A stretch of 64,000 nt of DNA. It comes from JASHPR01 sp963729365 (GTDB lineage: Bacteria > Actinomycetota > Actinomycetes > Streptosporangiales > Streptosporangiaceae). The stretch is from contig CAVSNQ010000024.1 in NCBI GenBank assembly GCA_963729365.1, positions 62,001-126,000 on the forward strand. The letters run 5' to 3'. Below the pieces are notes generated by a model. The model did not search any database. It was not told the origin of the DNA and saw only the letters and a program-made list of their open reading frames with translations. Of this stretch, positions 42,113-49,992 are shown in pieces. Made by a program: the position numbers and the translations under genes. Position 1 is the first letter of the stretch, and every line of letters begins with the position of its first letter.

Positions 42113-42219
42113 GGTCGCGCCCTCCCGGTGGCGGCCTGGCGGCCTGGCGGCCGGCTGCGTCGGGCCAGTGAACGCCGGCGGGCTTACGCTGTCAAGGTCA
42201 CGGCCGGCCAGGAGGACAG

Positions 42220-42741
42220 GTGCCAGATCAGCCGGAGCTTCGCTACAGCGACTGCCCGACCACCCAGGCCGACCTCATGGTCGCCGCGCCGGCGCCGGTG
42301 GTCTGGGCACTCGTCTGCGACATCCAGCTGCCCGCTCGCTTCAGCAGCGAGTTCGACGGCGGCCAGTGGCTGGACGGCGCCACCCGCCCCGCGCTCGGCG
42401 CCCGGTTCACCGGGCGCAACCACCATCCGGCGGTCGGCAGCTGGCAGACCACCTCGACGATCTGCGAATACCAGCCCGAGCACGTACTGAGCTGGGCCGT
42501 CGGCGACCCGGACCGGCCGGCCGCCCGATGGCGATTCACCCTGGCCGCGGAACCCGGCGGCACCAGGCTCACCCAGTGGATGCAGATCGGCCCGGGGCCG
42601 AGCGGCATCAGCATGGCCATCGAGGCCAGGCCGGACAAGGAGTCCAGGATCCTGCTCCGCCGCCTCGCCGAGCACCAGGCCAACATGACGGCCACGCTGG
42701 CCGGCATCAAGCAGCTGGCCGAGGCCCAGCACGGGCGCTGA
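42220..42741 (+). CDS. SRPBCC-family protein
   Basis: 173 residues from GTG 42220 with CAGGAGGACAG directly upstream. The fold is clear: ADLMVAAPAPVVWALVCDIQ, LPARFSSEFDGGQWLDGATR, ALGARFTGRNHHPAVGSWQT, and the C-terminal helix AEHQANMTATLAGIKQLAEA. Proteins like this bind hydrophobic acyl or aromatic molecules. It precedes the acyl-CoA dehydrogenase by 28 bases in the same direction and probably starts that operon, opposite to the LLM-GlcD operon. Confidence 0.82.
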   Translation: MPDQPELRYSDCPTTQADLMVAAPAPVVWALVCDIQLPARFSSEFDGGQWLDGATRPALGARFTGRNHHPAVGSWQTTSTICEYQPEHVLSWAVGDPDRPAARWRFTLAAEPGGTRLTQWMQIGPGPSGISMAIEARPDKESRILLRRLAEHQANMTATLAGIKQLAEAQHGR

Positions 42742-42769
42742 CGGCCCCGCGAATGGTTGGGGGAAGATC

Positions 42770-44059
42770 GTGGACTTCGAGATCCCGGCCGACCTGGCCG
42801 GCTACCTCGCCGAACTGGATGAGTTCATCGAGCGGGAGATCCGCCCGCTGGAGCAGCAGGACGACAACATGCGGTTCTTCGACCACCGGCGCGAGGACGC
42901 CCGCACCGACTGGGACCGCGGCGGCCTGCCCGACCGGGAATGGGAGGCGCTGCTCCGCGAGGTCGTAACGAGGGCGGACGCCGCGGGGCACTACCGGTAC
43001 GCGTTCCCGGCCGACTACGGCGGCCGGGACGGCACGAACCTGGGCATGGCCGTCATCCGCGAGCACCTGGCCAGCAAGGGCCTGGGGCTGCATTGCGACC
43101 TGCAGAACGAGCACATGATCGTCGGCAATAACGTCGGCCTGCTCTTGATGATCCACTACGGTTCGGCCGAGCAGCGCGCCGAGTGGGCCGAGGGCCTGGC
43201 GGCGGGCCGGAAGGGATTCGCTTTCGGGATCACCGAGCCCGCGCACGGCTCGGACGCCACGTTCATGGAGACCACGGCGACGCGGATGAAGGGGGATGGG
43301 GAGGCGGGCGGGGAATGGGTAATAAACGGGGAGAAGACGTGGAACACCGGCGTGCACGCCGCCTCCCACGACCTGATATTCGCCCGTACCAGCGGGCGGC
43401 CCGGCGACGCCGAGGGGATTACGGCCTTCCTGACCCCGGTCGGCTCGCCTGGATTCACCGTCGAGGAGTACCTGTGGACGTTCAATATGCCGACCGACCA
43501 TGCGCGGGTCAGCTTCCGTGACGTCCGGGTCCCGGACAGCGCGATCTTCGGCGGCGAAGGACGGGGCCTGCAAGTGGTGCAGCATTTCTTCAACGAGAAC
43601 CGGATCAGGCAGGCGGCCTCCAGCCTGGGCGCCGCCCAGTACTGCATCAACGAGTCGGTGGCCTACGCCAAGGAGCGGAGGCCGTTCGGCCAGCCGCTGG
43701 CGGCCAACCAGGCGATCCAGTTCCCGCTCGTCGAGCTGCAGACCCAGTGCGAGATGTTGCGGGCGCTGGTCCACAAGACGGCCTGGCTGATGGACACCCA
43801 CGGCCCGTTCTCGGCCTCCGACAAGGTGTCGATGTGCAACTACTGGGCCAATCGCCTGTGCTGCGAGGCCGCTGACCGGGCCATGCAGGTGCACGGGGGT
43901 CTCGGCTACTCGCGTCACAAGCCGTTCGAGCACATCTACCGGCACCACCGCCGTTATCGCATCACCGAGGGTACCGAGGAGATCCAGATGCGCCGCGTCG
44001 CTGGGTACATGTTCGGTTACATGCACCAGCGGGCCCCCAAGGGGGTGGAGGAGGACTGA
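42770..44059 (+). CDS. Acyl-CoA dehydrogenase
   Basis: 429 residues from GTG 42770. N-terminal helical domain DEFIEREIRPLEQQDDNMRF; middle beta domain FGITEPAHGSDATFMETTAT, in which the FAD/substrate contacts lie, and WVINGEKTWNTGVH. The C-terminal helices include RQAASSLGAAQYCINESVAY, RRPFGQPLAANQAIQFPLVE and AMQVHGGLGYSRHKPFEHIY, with RYRITEGTEEIQMRRVAGYM near the end; Glu in the TEGTEE segment lies where several family members keep the catalytic base. It uses FAD and an electron-transfer flavoprotein. The next gene starts at its stop codon. Confidence 0.9.
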   Translation: MDFEIPADLAGYLAELDEFIEREIRPLEQQDDNMRFFDHRREDARTDWDRGGLPDREWEALLREVVTRADAAGHYRYAFPADYGGRDGTNLGMAVIREHLASKGLGLHCDLQNEHMIVGNNVGLLLMIHYGSAEQRAEWAEGLAAGRKGFAFGITEPAHGSDATFMETTATRMKGDGEAGGEWVINGEKTWNTGVHAASHDLIFARTSGRPGDAEGITAFLTPVGSPGFTVEEYLWTFNMPTDHARVSFRDVRVPDSAIFGGEGRGLQVVQHFFNENRIRQAASSLGAAQYCINESVAYAKERRPFGQPLAANQAIQFPLVELQTQCEMLRALVHKTAWLMDTHGPFSASDKVSMCNYWANRLCCEAADRAMQVHGGLGYSRHKPFEHIYRHHRRYRITEGTEEIQMRRVAGYMFGYMHQRAPKGVEED

Positions 44060-45330
44060 TGGACGAAGCCATGCTGGCCGACGCGCTGCATGACCGTCTC
44101 GGCCCGGTCACCATCAAGGGCATGACCCGGCTGTCCGGCGGGGCATCCCGCGAGACCTGGGCATTCGACGCCATCCGCTCGGACGGATCAGCTGCGGAGC
44201 TCGTGCTGCGGCGCGACCCGCTGGGCCGGCCCAGCGAGCCAGGGGCAATGGGCCGGGAAGCCCTGGCCATCACCGCAGCCGGGGTGGCCGGGCTGGCCGC
44301 GCCCGAGGTGCTGCTGTGGACCGACGGCCCGGAGATGTGGGAATCGGCCGGCCTGGTCATGCGGCGGGTGGCCGGCGAGACGATCGCCCGCCGCATCCTG
44401 CGCGATGACTTCTACCGCCAGGCGCGGGGAGCGCTCGTCGGCCAGCTCGGGCAATTCGCGGCCGGCCTGCATGCGCTGGAAGTGACCGGTGACTTCCCGG
44501 CGCCAGCGCCGGATCCGCTCGGCGAGCTGCGCGGGTTGCTCGGCACTTTCGGGCCCGCCAGCCCCACCTTCGAGCTGGCTCTCCAAGCACTCGAGGCCGA
44601 ACCGCCGCCGCCTCGAGGACCGGTGCTCGTGCACGGCGACCTGCGCCTCGGCAACCTGATCGTCGGCCCCGAGGGACTGCGCGCGGTCATCGACTGGGAG
44701 CTCGTCCACACCGGCAGCCCGGCCGAGGACCTCGGCTGGCTGTGCGTCAAGGCGTGGCGCTTCGGCGCCGGGCCGCCGGCCGCGGGCGTCGGCACCCGCG
44801 AGGAGCTGCTGGCGGCCTACCGGGCCGCGGGCGGCGACGACATCAGCCTCGAGGAACTGCGCTGGTGGGAGATCCTGGGCACGCTGCGCTGGGGCGTGAT
44901 GTGCATGTCGCAGGCCCAGGCTCACCTGTCCGGTGCGCACCGGTCGGTGGAGCTGGCCGCCATCGGGCGCCGCGTGTGCGAGCAGGAGTGGGACCTGCTG
45001 TTGCTGCTCGCGCCGGATGCCGCCGCCGGGGCGGCCGCCCGGCGGCCGGGCCCGGAGGGCCTTCCCCGGCCCGTTCCCGCGCCGTACGGGCGGCCCACCG
45101 TGAGCGAGCTGCTCGATGCCGTACGCGGGTTCCTCACCGACCAGGTCATGCCCGCAACCACCGGGCAGGTCGCCTTCCACGCCCGGGTCGCCGCCAACGT
45201 CCTGGGCATCGTGGCCCGCGAGCTTGAACTCGGGCCCGTCCCGCAGGAAACCGACCTGGCCGGCAGCGTCGCCGCGAAGCTGGCCGTCGCCAACCCCCGG
45301 TATTTCGGGACGCCGCCGCGCCAGTCGTGA
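44059..45330 (+). CDS. Aminoglycoside-phosphotransferase-like kinase fused to a DUF6285 domain
   Basis: 423 residues, starting at ATG 44059 one base into the stop of the acyl-CoA dehydrogenase gene. The kinase fold has GMTRLSGGASRETWAFDAIR as nucleotide-binding hairpin, catalytic GPVLVHGDLRLGNLIVGPEG (HGDxxxxN) and metal-binding LRAVIDWELVHTGSPAEDLG. After residue 330 comes a helical domain (RPTVSELLDAVRGFLTDQVM, VAFHARVAANVLGIVARELE) that I recognise as DUF6285. Phosphotransferases next to acyl-CoA dehydrogenases resemble human ACAD10/ACAD11, where the pair phosphorylates and dehydrates 4-hydroxyacyl-CoAs; the same logic may hold here. Confidence 0.87.
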   Translation: MDEAMLADALHDRLGPVTIKGMTRLSGGASRETWAFDAIRSDGSAAELVLRRDPLGRPSEPGAMGREALAITAAGVAGLAAPEVLLWTDGPEMWESAGLVMRRVAGETIARRILRDDFYRQARGALVGQLGQFAAGLHALEVTGDFPAPAPDPLGELRGLLGTFGPASPTFELALQALEAEPPPPRGPVLVHGDLRLGNLIVGPEGLRAVIDWELVHTGSPAEDLGWLCVKAWRFGAGPPAAGVGTREELLAAYRAAGGDDISLEELRWWEILGTLRWGVMCMSQAQAHLSGAHRSVELAAIGRRVCEQEWDLLLLLAPDAAAGAAARRPGPEGLPRPVPAPYGRPTVSELLDAVRGFLTDQVMPATTGQVAFHARVAANVLGIVARELELGPVPQETDLAGSVAAKLAVANPRYFGTPPRQS

Positions 45331-45348
45331 CCCGTCCGGTCACGGGTC
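45329..45348. terminator. Short hairpin between convergent genes
   Basis: GACCCGT and ACGGGTC pair around CCGGTC exactly between the stop of the phosphotransferase (45330) and that of the SDR (45340). It could end both transcripts. Confidence 0.5.
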
Positions 45349-46203
45349 GGCCGGGCCGGCCGGGCGGGCCGGGGTGAGGCCGGTCAGCTCCTCGCTGAGG
45401 TGCCACAGCCGCTGCGCGGTGCCGTCGTCCTGGGCGGCCTGGGAAGGCTCGCGCAGCCGGCTCTTGACGTAGTAGCCGCCCGTGGCGCCTGCCACATCCG
45501 GGGACGTGGCCAGGTACACGATGGTGCTGGCGCCGCGCTCCGGTGACAGCAGGAACGGCCGCGCGATCGTCAGGCCGAGGCGCAGCAGCGTGCCGCCCTC
45601 GCGGCCGAATCCGGTCCGCACCACCCCCGGGTGGGCGCAGTTGGCGGTCACCCCGGTGCCCTCGAGCCTGCGGGCCAGTTCCCGGGTGAACAGGATGTTG
45701 GCCAGCTTGCTGTTGGCGTACGAGCGCCAGCTGTCCCATCCGCGCTCCATCTGCAGGTCGTCAAGGTCCAGGCGGGCGGCCGTGTGCGCATCGGAGGTGA
45801 CGGTGATCACCCGGGCCGGGGCCGACGCGGTCAGCTTGCCGAGCAGCAGGTTGGTGAGCAGGAACGGCGCCAGGTGGTTGACGGCGAAGACCTCCTCGAA
45901 GCCGTCCGCGGTGACCCGGTGCCGGCCAGCGACAAAGCCCGCGTTGTTGATGAGCACGTCGATCTGGTCCAGCGTGCCCAGCCGGTCCGCGAGCGCGCGC
46001 ACCTGCGCCATGGAGGAGAGGTCGGCGATCTCTAGCCGCGGCGGCGCGGCTGCCACCGCGCCCAGCTCGGCGGCGGTCGCCTCGCCGCGGCCACGGTCGC
46101 GGCCGACCAGCACCACCTGCGCGCCCTGCCGGGCCAGCGCGGTGGCCGTCGCCTTGCCGATCCCGGAGGTGGCCCCGGTCACCACGCAAACCTTGCCGTT
46201 CAT
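45340..46203 (-). CDS. SDR-family oxidoreductase (retinol-dehydrogenase-like)
   Basis: 287 residues. NADP-binding GKVCVVTGATSGIGKATATA (TGxxxGIG at about 9-16), then VLVGRDRGRGEATAAEL, whose Arg residues favour NADPH. Catalytic residues: Ser in VITVTSDAHTAARL and the YxxxK pair in WRSYANSKLANILFTREL. GVTANCAHPGVVRTGFG follows. The length and the extended C-terminus match the WWOX/retinol-dehydrogenase-like group acting on lipophilic alcohols or ketones. It is convergent with the phosphotransferase operon and appears monocistronic. Confidence 0.88.
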   Translation of the reverse strand: MNGKVCVVTGATSGIGKATATALARQGAQVVLVGRDRGRGEATAAELGAVAAAPPRLEIADLSSMAQVRALADRLGTLDQIDVLINNAGFVAGRHRVTADGFEEVFAVNHLAPFLLTNLLLGKLTASAPARVITVTSDAHTAARLDLDDLQMERGWDSWRSYANSKLANILFTRELARRLEGTGVTANCAHPGVVRTGFGREGGTLLRLGLTIARPFLLSPERGASTIVYLATSPDVAGATGGYYVKSRLREPSQAAQDDGTAQRLWHLSEELTGLTPARPAGPADP

Positions 46204-46243
46204 GGCCGCATGCTAGCCCCCGCGCCCCGGCGGAAGGCAAGGG

Positions 46244-46720
46244 CTACCGGCCGGTGCGGCCGTCGGTCAGCTCGCCGAGGATGTCGGCGTGGCCGGCGTG
46301 CCTGGCCGTCTCCTGCAGCAGATGGGCCAGCACCCAGCGGAGGTTCACCGGCGCGCCGTGGTCCGGCTGGCGGCAGAGCTCATTCAAGTCTTCTGAATTG
46401 AACGCCACCGCGTCCACCTGTTGCCACGTCGCCCGGTAGAACTGGATCGCGGCGGCGAGAGTGTCGCCCGGCGCCGGCGCGTCGTCCGGGATGACGACGT
46501 CCTGCCCGGCAAAGCGGCGCAGGACCCAGGTGATCTCGGCCCGGGCCATGTGCTTGACCAGCCACAGCAGGCTGGTCCCGCTGTCCACGGGCGGTCGCCG
46601 CGCCGCGGTCTCGTCAACCCCGGCGACCTTCCTGACCAGCGAGTCTCGCTGGTACTGCAGCAGCGCGTGCAGGGTCTCTGACTCGCCGCCCGCCAGGCGC
46701 GGGGGCTTCTGGTCGGGCAT
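46244..46720 (-). CDS. DinB/DUF664-family protein
   Basis: 158 residues forming a four-helix bundle. LHALLQYQRDSLVRKVAGVD opens helix 1; SLLWLVKHMARAEITWVLRR gives the first metal His (His in KHMARAE), and LRWVLAHLLQETARHAGHAD supplies two more. This three-His site is typical of DinB-like metalloproteins, some of which are mycothiol-dependent transferases in actinobacteria. It is divergent from the ABC exporter operon; the 84-base gap carries the MerR operator. Confidence 0.85.
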   Translation of the reverse strand: MPDQKPPRLAGGESETLHALLQYQRDSLVRKVAGVDETAARRPPVDSGTSLLWLVKHMARAEITWVLRRFAGQDVVIPDDAPAPGDTLAAAIQFYRATWQQVDAVAFNSEDLNELCRQPDHGAPVNLRWVLAHLLQETARHAGHADILGELTDGRTGR

Positions 46721-46766
46721 CTGGCCATCGTAGTTGCCGTGGGAGCGGGCGCCCCGGGAGTCCGGC

Positions 46767-46798
46767 TTGACCTTGACCCTGGGTCAGGGTTGCAGCAT
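46767..46798 (+). promoter_or_regulatory. MerR-type promoter/operator of the ABC exporter operon
   Basis: CCTTGACC-CTG-GGTCAGGG (46771-46789) is a dyad with 7 of 8 pairs matching, placed between a TTGACC -35 box (46767-46772) and a CAGCAT -10-like box (46793-46798), a spacer of 20 bases. The long spacer with the dyad inside is typical of promoters activated by MerR proteins. If -10 is correct, transcription begins at about the ATG (46805), giving a leaderless mRNA. Confidence 0.6.
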
Positions 46799-46804
46799 GG
46801 GCGC

Positions 46805-47776
46805 ATGAACACGAACCTGGCCCGCACCGTCACCCGGCCGGCCGTCGTGGCCACGGGACTGCGCAAGTCGTTCGGTGATCACGTGGTCCTCGACGGCATC
46901 GACCTGAACGTCGCCGAAGGCACGGTCTACGCCCTGCTCGGTCCCAACGGATCCGGCAAGACCACCACGGTCCGGATCCTGTCGACCCTGCTCCCCGCCG
47001 ACGGAGGCACGGTCCGGGTGGCCGGCCATGACCTGGGCGCCCAGCCCCAGCTCGTCCGGGCCGCGATCGGCGTGACCGGCCAGTTCTCCGCGGTGGACAA
47101 CATGCTCACCGGCGAGGAGAACCTGCTCCTCATGGCTGACCTGCATCACCTGGCCAAAGCCGAGGGCCGGCGGCGCGCCGCCGAACTGCTCGGCCGGTTC
47201 GACCTGGCCGAGGCGGCCAGGAGAATGGCCGCGACCTACTCGGGCGGCATGCGCCGCCGACTGGACCTCGCGATGACGCTGGTCGGCGAGGTCCGGATCA
47301 TCTTCCTGGACGAGCCGACCGCCGGCCTCGACCCGCGCAGCCGCCGCACCATGTGGCAGATCATCCGCGAGCTGGTCGCCCAGGGCGTGACCATCTTCCT
47401 GACCACCCAGGACCTGGACGAGGCCGACCAGCTCGCCGACCGGATCGGGCTCCTCGATCACGGCCAGCTGGTCGCCGAAGGGACCCCGGACGAGCTCAAG
47501 CACCGGATCCCCGGCGGCCACATCCGGCTGCAGTTCGGCGACACGAACGGGATGGACTCGGCCGCACGGACCCTCGGCGAGGTGTCCCGCGACGAGGACG
47601 CGCTCGTGCTGCAGGTCCCCTACGACGGCAGCGTCCGGTCCCTCAAGGCCCTGCTCGGCCGGCTGGACGGGCAGGCGATCCCGGCCGGCGGGCTGTCGGT
47701 GCACACCCCCGATCTCGACGACGTCTTCTTCTCCCTCACCGGCCATCCCCGCACCGGAAAGGACAACCCGCGATGA
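46805..47776 (+). CDS. ABC transporter ATP-binding protein, DrrA-like
   Basis: 323 residues from ATG 46805. Walker A LLGPNGSGKTTTVRILSTLL, Q-loop in IGVTGQFSAVDNMLTGEENL, signature ATYSGGMRRRLDLAMTLVGE, Walker B VRIIFLDEPTAGLDPRSRRT and the switch His region TIFLTTQDLDEADQLADRIG. After the ATPase comes a C-terminal regulatory domain (LQVPYDGSVRSLKALLGRLD) as in daunorubicin-resistance DrrA proteins. It pairs with the permease encoded next (ATGA overlap) to export drugs or lipids. The open frame begins at 46739, but the MerR promoter rules out that start. Confidence 0.92.
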   Translation: MNTNLARTVTRPAVVATGLRKSFGDHVVLDGIDLNVAEGTVYALLGPNGSGKTTTVRILSTLLPADGGTVRVAGHDLGAQPQLVRAAIGVTGQFSAVDNMLTGEENLLLMADLHHLAKAEGRRRAAELLGRFDLAEAARRMAATYSGGMRRRLDLAMTLVGEVRIIFLDEPTAGLDPRSRRTMWQIIRELVAQGVTIFLTTQDLDEADQLADRIGLLDHGQLVAEGTPDELKHRIPGGHIRLQFGDTNGMDSAARTLGEVSRDEDALVLQVPYDGSVRSLKALLGRLDGQAIPAGGLSVHTPDLDDVFFSLTGHPRTGKDNPR

Positions 47777-48558
47777 GCGCTCTCTCCCTGGCCGCGCGCG
47801 ACTCGGCCACGATGCTCCGCCGCGACGTGCGGCACTCACTGCGCGTTCCGATGATGACGATCAGCGGCATCTGCGTCCCGGTACTCTTCCTGCTGCTGTT
47901 CGCCGGCGTCTTCGGCCGCGCGCTCTCCGCCGGTCTCGGCACCGCGCCAGGCGCCAGCTACATCGACTACCTCACTCCCGGCATCCTCGTGATGACCGCG
48001 GGCTTCGCGGCCGAAGGCACCGCGATAAGCGTCTGCACCGACGCCAGCGAGGGCATCTTCTCCCGGTTCCGGACCATGGCCATCTCCCGCTCGTCGGTGC
48101 TGAACGGCCAGGTCGCGGGGAGCATGATCCGGACGCTGATCACCGCGGCGGTGGTCATCGCGGTCGCGGTGCTGCTGGGTTTCCGGCCCACCGCCGGGCC
48201 AGTCGAGTGGATCGCGGCGACCGGGGTCTTCGCCATGCTCGCGCTCGCCCTGATCTGGCTGACCGTGGCGTTCGGGCTGCTGGCCAAGACCCCGGCCGGA
48301 GCGAACAGCCTGGCGCTGCTGCCCGCGATCCTGCCGTTCGTCAGCAGTGCCTTCATCCCCACCGGCTCGATGTCCGGCGGCGTGCGCTGGTTCGCCCAGA
48401 ACCAGCCCTTCACGCCGATCATCGACACGGTGCGCGGATTGCTGACCGGCACCGGGATCGGCAATAGCGCCATGCTCGCGATCGCCTGGTGCGTCGGCCT
48501 GACCCTGGCGGGGTATTTCTGGGCGCGAGCCCTGTACAACCGCCGCCCTGCGGCCTGA
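47773..48558 (+). CDS. ABC-2-type permease, DrrB-like
   Basis: 261 residues from ATG 47773, which overlaps the ATPase stop. About six membrane segments: MMTISGICVPVLFLLLFAGV, PGILVMTAGFAAEGTAISVC, MIRTLITAAVVIAVAVLLGF, WIAATGVFAMLALALIWLTV, AGANSLALLPAILPFVSSAF and MLAIAWCVGLTLAGYFWARA. The loop SEGIFSRFRTMAISRSSVLNG is the ABC2 coupling region that meets the ATPase. With the preceding protein it would form an exporter in the cytoplasmic membrane; the substrate is unknown. Confidence 0.9.
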   Translation: MSALSLAARDSATMLRRDVRHSLRVPMMTISGICVPVLFLLLFAGVFGRALSAGLGTAPGASYIDYLTPGILVMTAGFAAEGTAISVCTDASEGIFSRFRTMAISRSSVLNGQVAGSMIRTLITAAVVIAVAVLLGFRPTAGPVEWIAATGVFAMLALALIWLTVAFGLLAKTPAGANSLALLPAILPFVSSAFIPTGSMSGGVRWFAQNQPFTPIIDTVRGLLTGTGIGNSAMLAIAWCVGLTLAGYFWARALYNRRPAA

Positions 48559-48571
48559 TCGAGGCGATGGC

Positions 48572-49336
48572 ATGCCGACGCTCACGATAAGCCAGCTCGC
48601 GGCGCACGCCGGGGTGACCGTGCGCGCCATCCGGCACTACCATCAGCGCGGCCTGCTTGAAGAGCCAGAACGTGACGCCTCGGGCTACCGTCGCTACGGC
48701 GCGCAAGCCGTGGTCGACCTCATCAGGATCAAGACGCTGTCCGACGCTGGCGTGCCCCTGGCCCGGATCGAGGAGCTGCTCACCGCGGGGCCCGAGGAGT
48801 TCTCGGCCGCCATCGGCGAAATCGATGGGGCCCTCAGGCAGAAGATCCGCGACCTCACCCGGTCCCGGCGCCGGATTGCCGAGCTGGCCGGAGGCGAACG
48901 GCTCTTCCTGCCCGCCGAGGTCGCGGACATACTCGACCAGCTCCGCGCGATGGGTGTCAGCGAGCGGATAGTCCGGATCGAGCGCGACGCCTGGATCCTC
49001 GTGGCGGCGCTCTCGCCCGAGCTGATACCGGCATGGGTGCAGGAGAAGACGGCGGCCATGGCCGACCCCGAGTTCCGGAGGGTGTACCACGCGGTGGACG
49101 AGGCCCTGGACTGGGATCCGGCCGACCCGCGGGTCGCGGAGCTGGCCGACGCCATGGCCGCCTGGAGGGCCCGGTTCGACAGGAGCCGGGGAGAGGACCC
49201 AGCGGAGTGGCTGGAGGACCCGGCCGTCGTCCTGATGTCCTCCTACGTCGCCAGCTCATCTCCGGTGTGGCGACGGCTCGGCGTACTGTCCGTGGACCAG
49301 CTGCAGCAGGCCAGGGAGGCCGGGAAACCAGAGTGA
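48572..49336 (+). CDS. MerR-family transcriptional regulator
   Basis: 254 residues. The winged helix-turn-helix is MPTLTISQLAAHAGVTVRAI, RHYHQRGLLEEPERDASGYR, RYGAQAVVDLIRI (residues 1-54), then the coiled dimerisation helix. The C-terminal 130 residues (DPEFRRVYHAVDEALDWDPA, LADAMAAWRARFDRSRG) form an unrecognised helical effector domain. It lies 13 bases after the DrrB-like gene and is the third gene of that operon, so it most likely activates its own promoter at 46767-46798 when it binds the exported drug. Confidence 0.9.
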   Translation: MPTLTISQLAAHAGVTVRAIRHYHQRGLLEEPERDASGYRRYGAQAVVDLIRIKTLSDAGVPLARIEELLTAGPEEFSAAIGEIDGALRQKIRDLTRSRRRIAELAGGERLFLPAEVADILDQLRAMGVSERIVRIERDAWILVAALSPELIPAWVQEKTAAMADPEFRRVYHAVDEALDWDPADPRVAELADAMAAWRARFDRSRGEDPAEWLEDPAVVLMSSYVASSSPVWRRLGVLSVDQLQQAREAGKPE

Positions 49337-49362
49337 CCCGCTCTCGCGGCCGAACCGGACGC

Positions 49363-49410
49363 ATGAATGTACCGGAGAGCACGCCAGAACGTGCCCAACG
49401 GTACATTCAT
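49363..49410. terminator. Nested inverted repeat between convergent genes
   Basis: ATGAATGTACC (49363-49373) and GGTACATTCAT (49400-49410) form an 11-bp perfect outer stem. Inside, GCACG (49379-49383) and CGTGC (49390-49394) form a second stem. It lies between the MerR gene end (49336) and the GNAT gene end (49426); termination is the simplest role, though the AT-rich outer arm could also be a protein site. Confidence 0.55.
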
Positions 49411-49425
49411 CGCCCGCCAGCGGGC

Positions 49426-49902
49426 TCAGAGCAGCAGGCCCATCACGATCGTGTCCCAGAGCTCGCCGCTGGCCCGCCGGTACTGCCTGACCCGCCGCCC
49501 TTCCTCGACAAAGCCGCAGTTGCGGTACATGGCGATCCCGGCCGCATTGTGCGCGAACACCTCTAGGCAGAGCTTGTGCAGGCCCTGGCCGCGGGCCCAG
49601 TCGATCGCCGCCCGCACCAGCGCCGAGCCCACCCCGCGGCCGCGCCAGTCGGCCGCGACCAGCATCCCGAACTCGCCGAAGCCGTGACGGCTGACCTCGA
49701 CGTGCAGCATCCCGATGATCCGGTCGCCGGCGACCGCGACGACCGACCCGGCGGCACCGCGCGCGAACAGCGCGGCCCGCTCGTCGACATCGACCGGCGG
49801 CTCGGTCGCGATCCCGTCCCGCTCCTGCGCGACCGCGGCGAAAAGCTCCGCCGCCTCCCGCGCGTCACCCGCGCGCGCGGGTCTCACCGCGAACTCTGCC
49901 AT
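49426..49902 (-). CDS. GNAT-family N-acetyltransferase
   Basis: 158 residues from ATG 49902; the frame upstream to 50772 is antisense noise. The GNAT core reads FGMLVAADWRGRGVGSALVR (acetyl-CoA loop RGRGVGS, about residues 88-94), AAIDWARGQGLHKLCLEVFA, and HNAAGIAMYRNCGFVEEGRR, with the Asn and Tyr that are usual at the C-terminal side. GLHKLCLEVFAHN recalls the L-amino-acid/ribosomal-protein acetyltransferase branch. The substrate is unknown. Confidence 0.88.
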   Translation of the reverse strand: MAEFAVRPARAGDAREAAELFAAVAQERDGIATEPPVDVDERAALFARGAAGSVVAVAGDRIIGMLHVEVSRHGFGEFGMLVAADWRGRGVGSALVRAAIDWARGQGLHKLCLEVFAHNAAGIAMYRNCGFVEEGRRVRQYRRASGELWDTIVMGLLL

Positions 49903-49992
49903 CAGGCCATGCTCGCACCCTGTGCGCGTCGGGTTGTGCCGCCGGAGATACCTGGTTGACGCCATGGCCGGCCCGGGACGACGCTGGCGGCT

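Noticed and set aside
42707..44026. 439-codon minus-strand open frame
   Set aside because: Antisense shadow of the acyl-CoA dehydrogenase, which has clear motifs on the plus strand.
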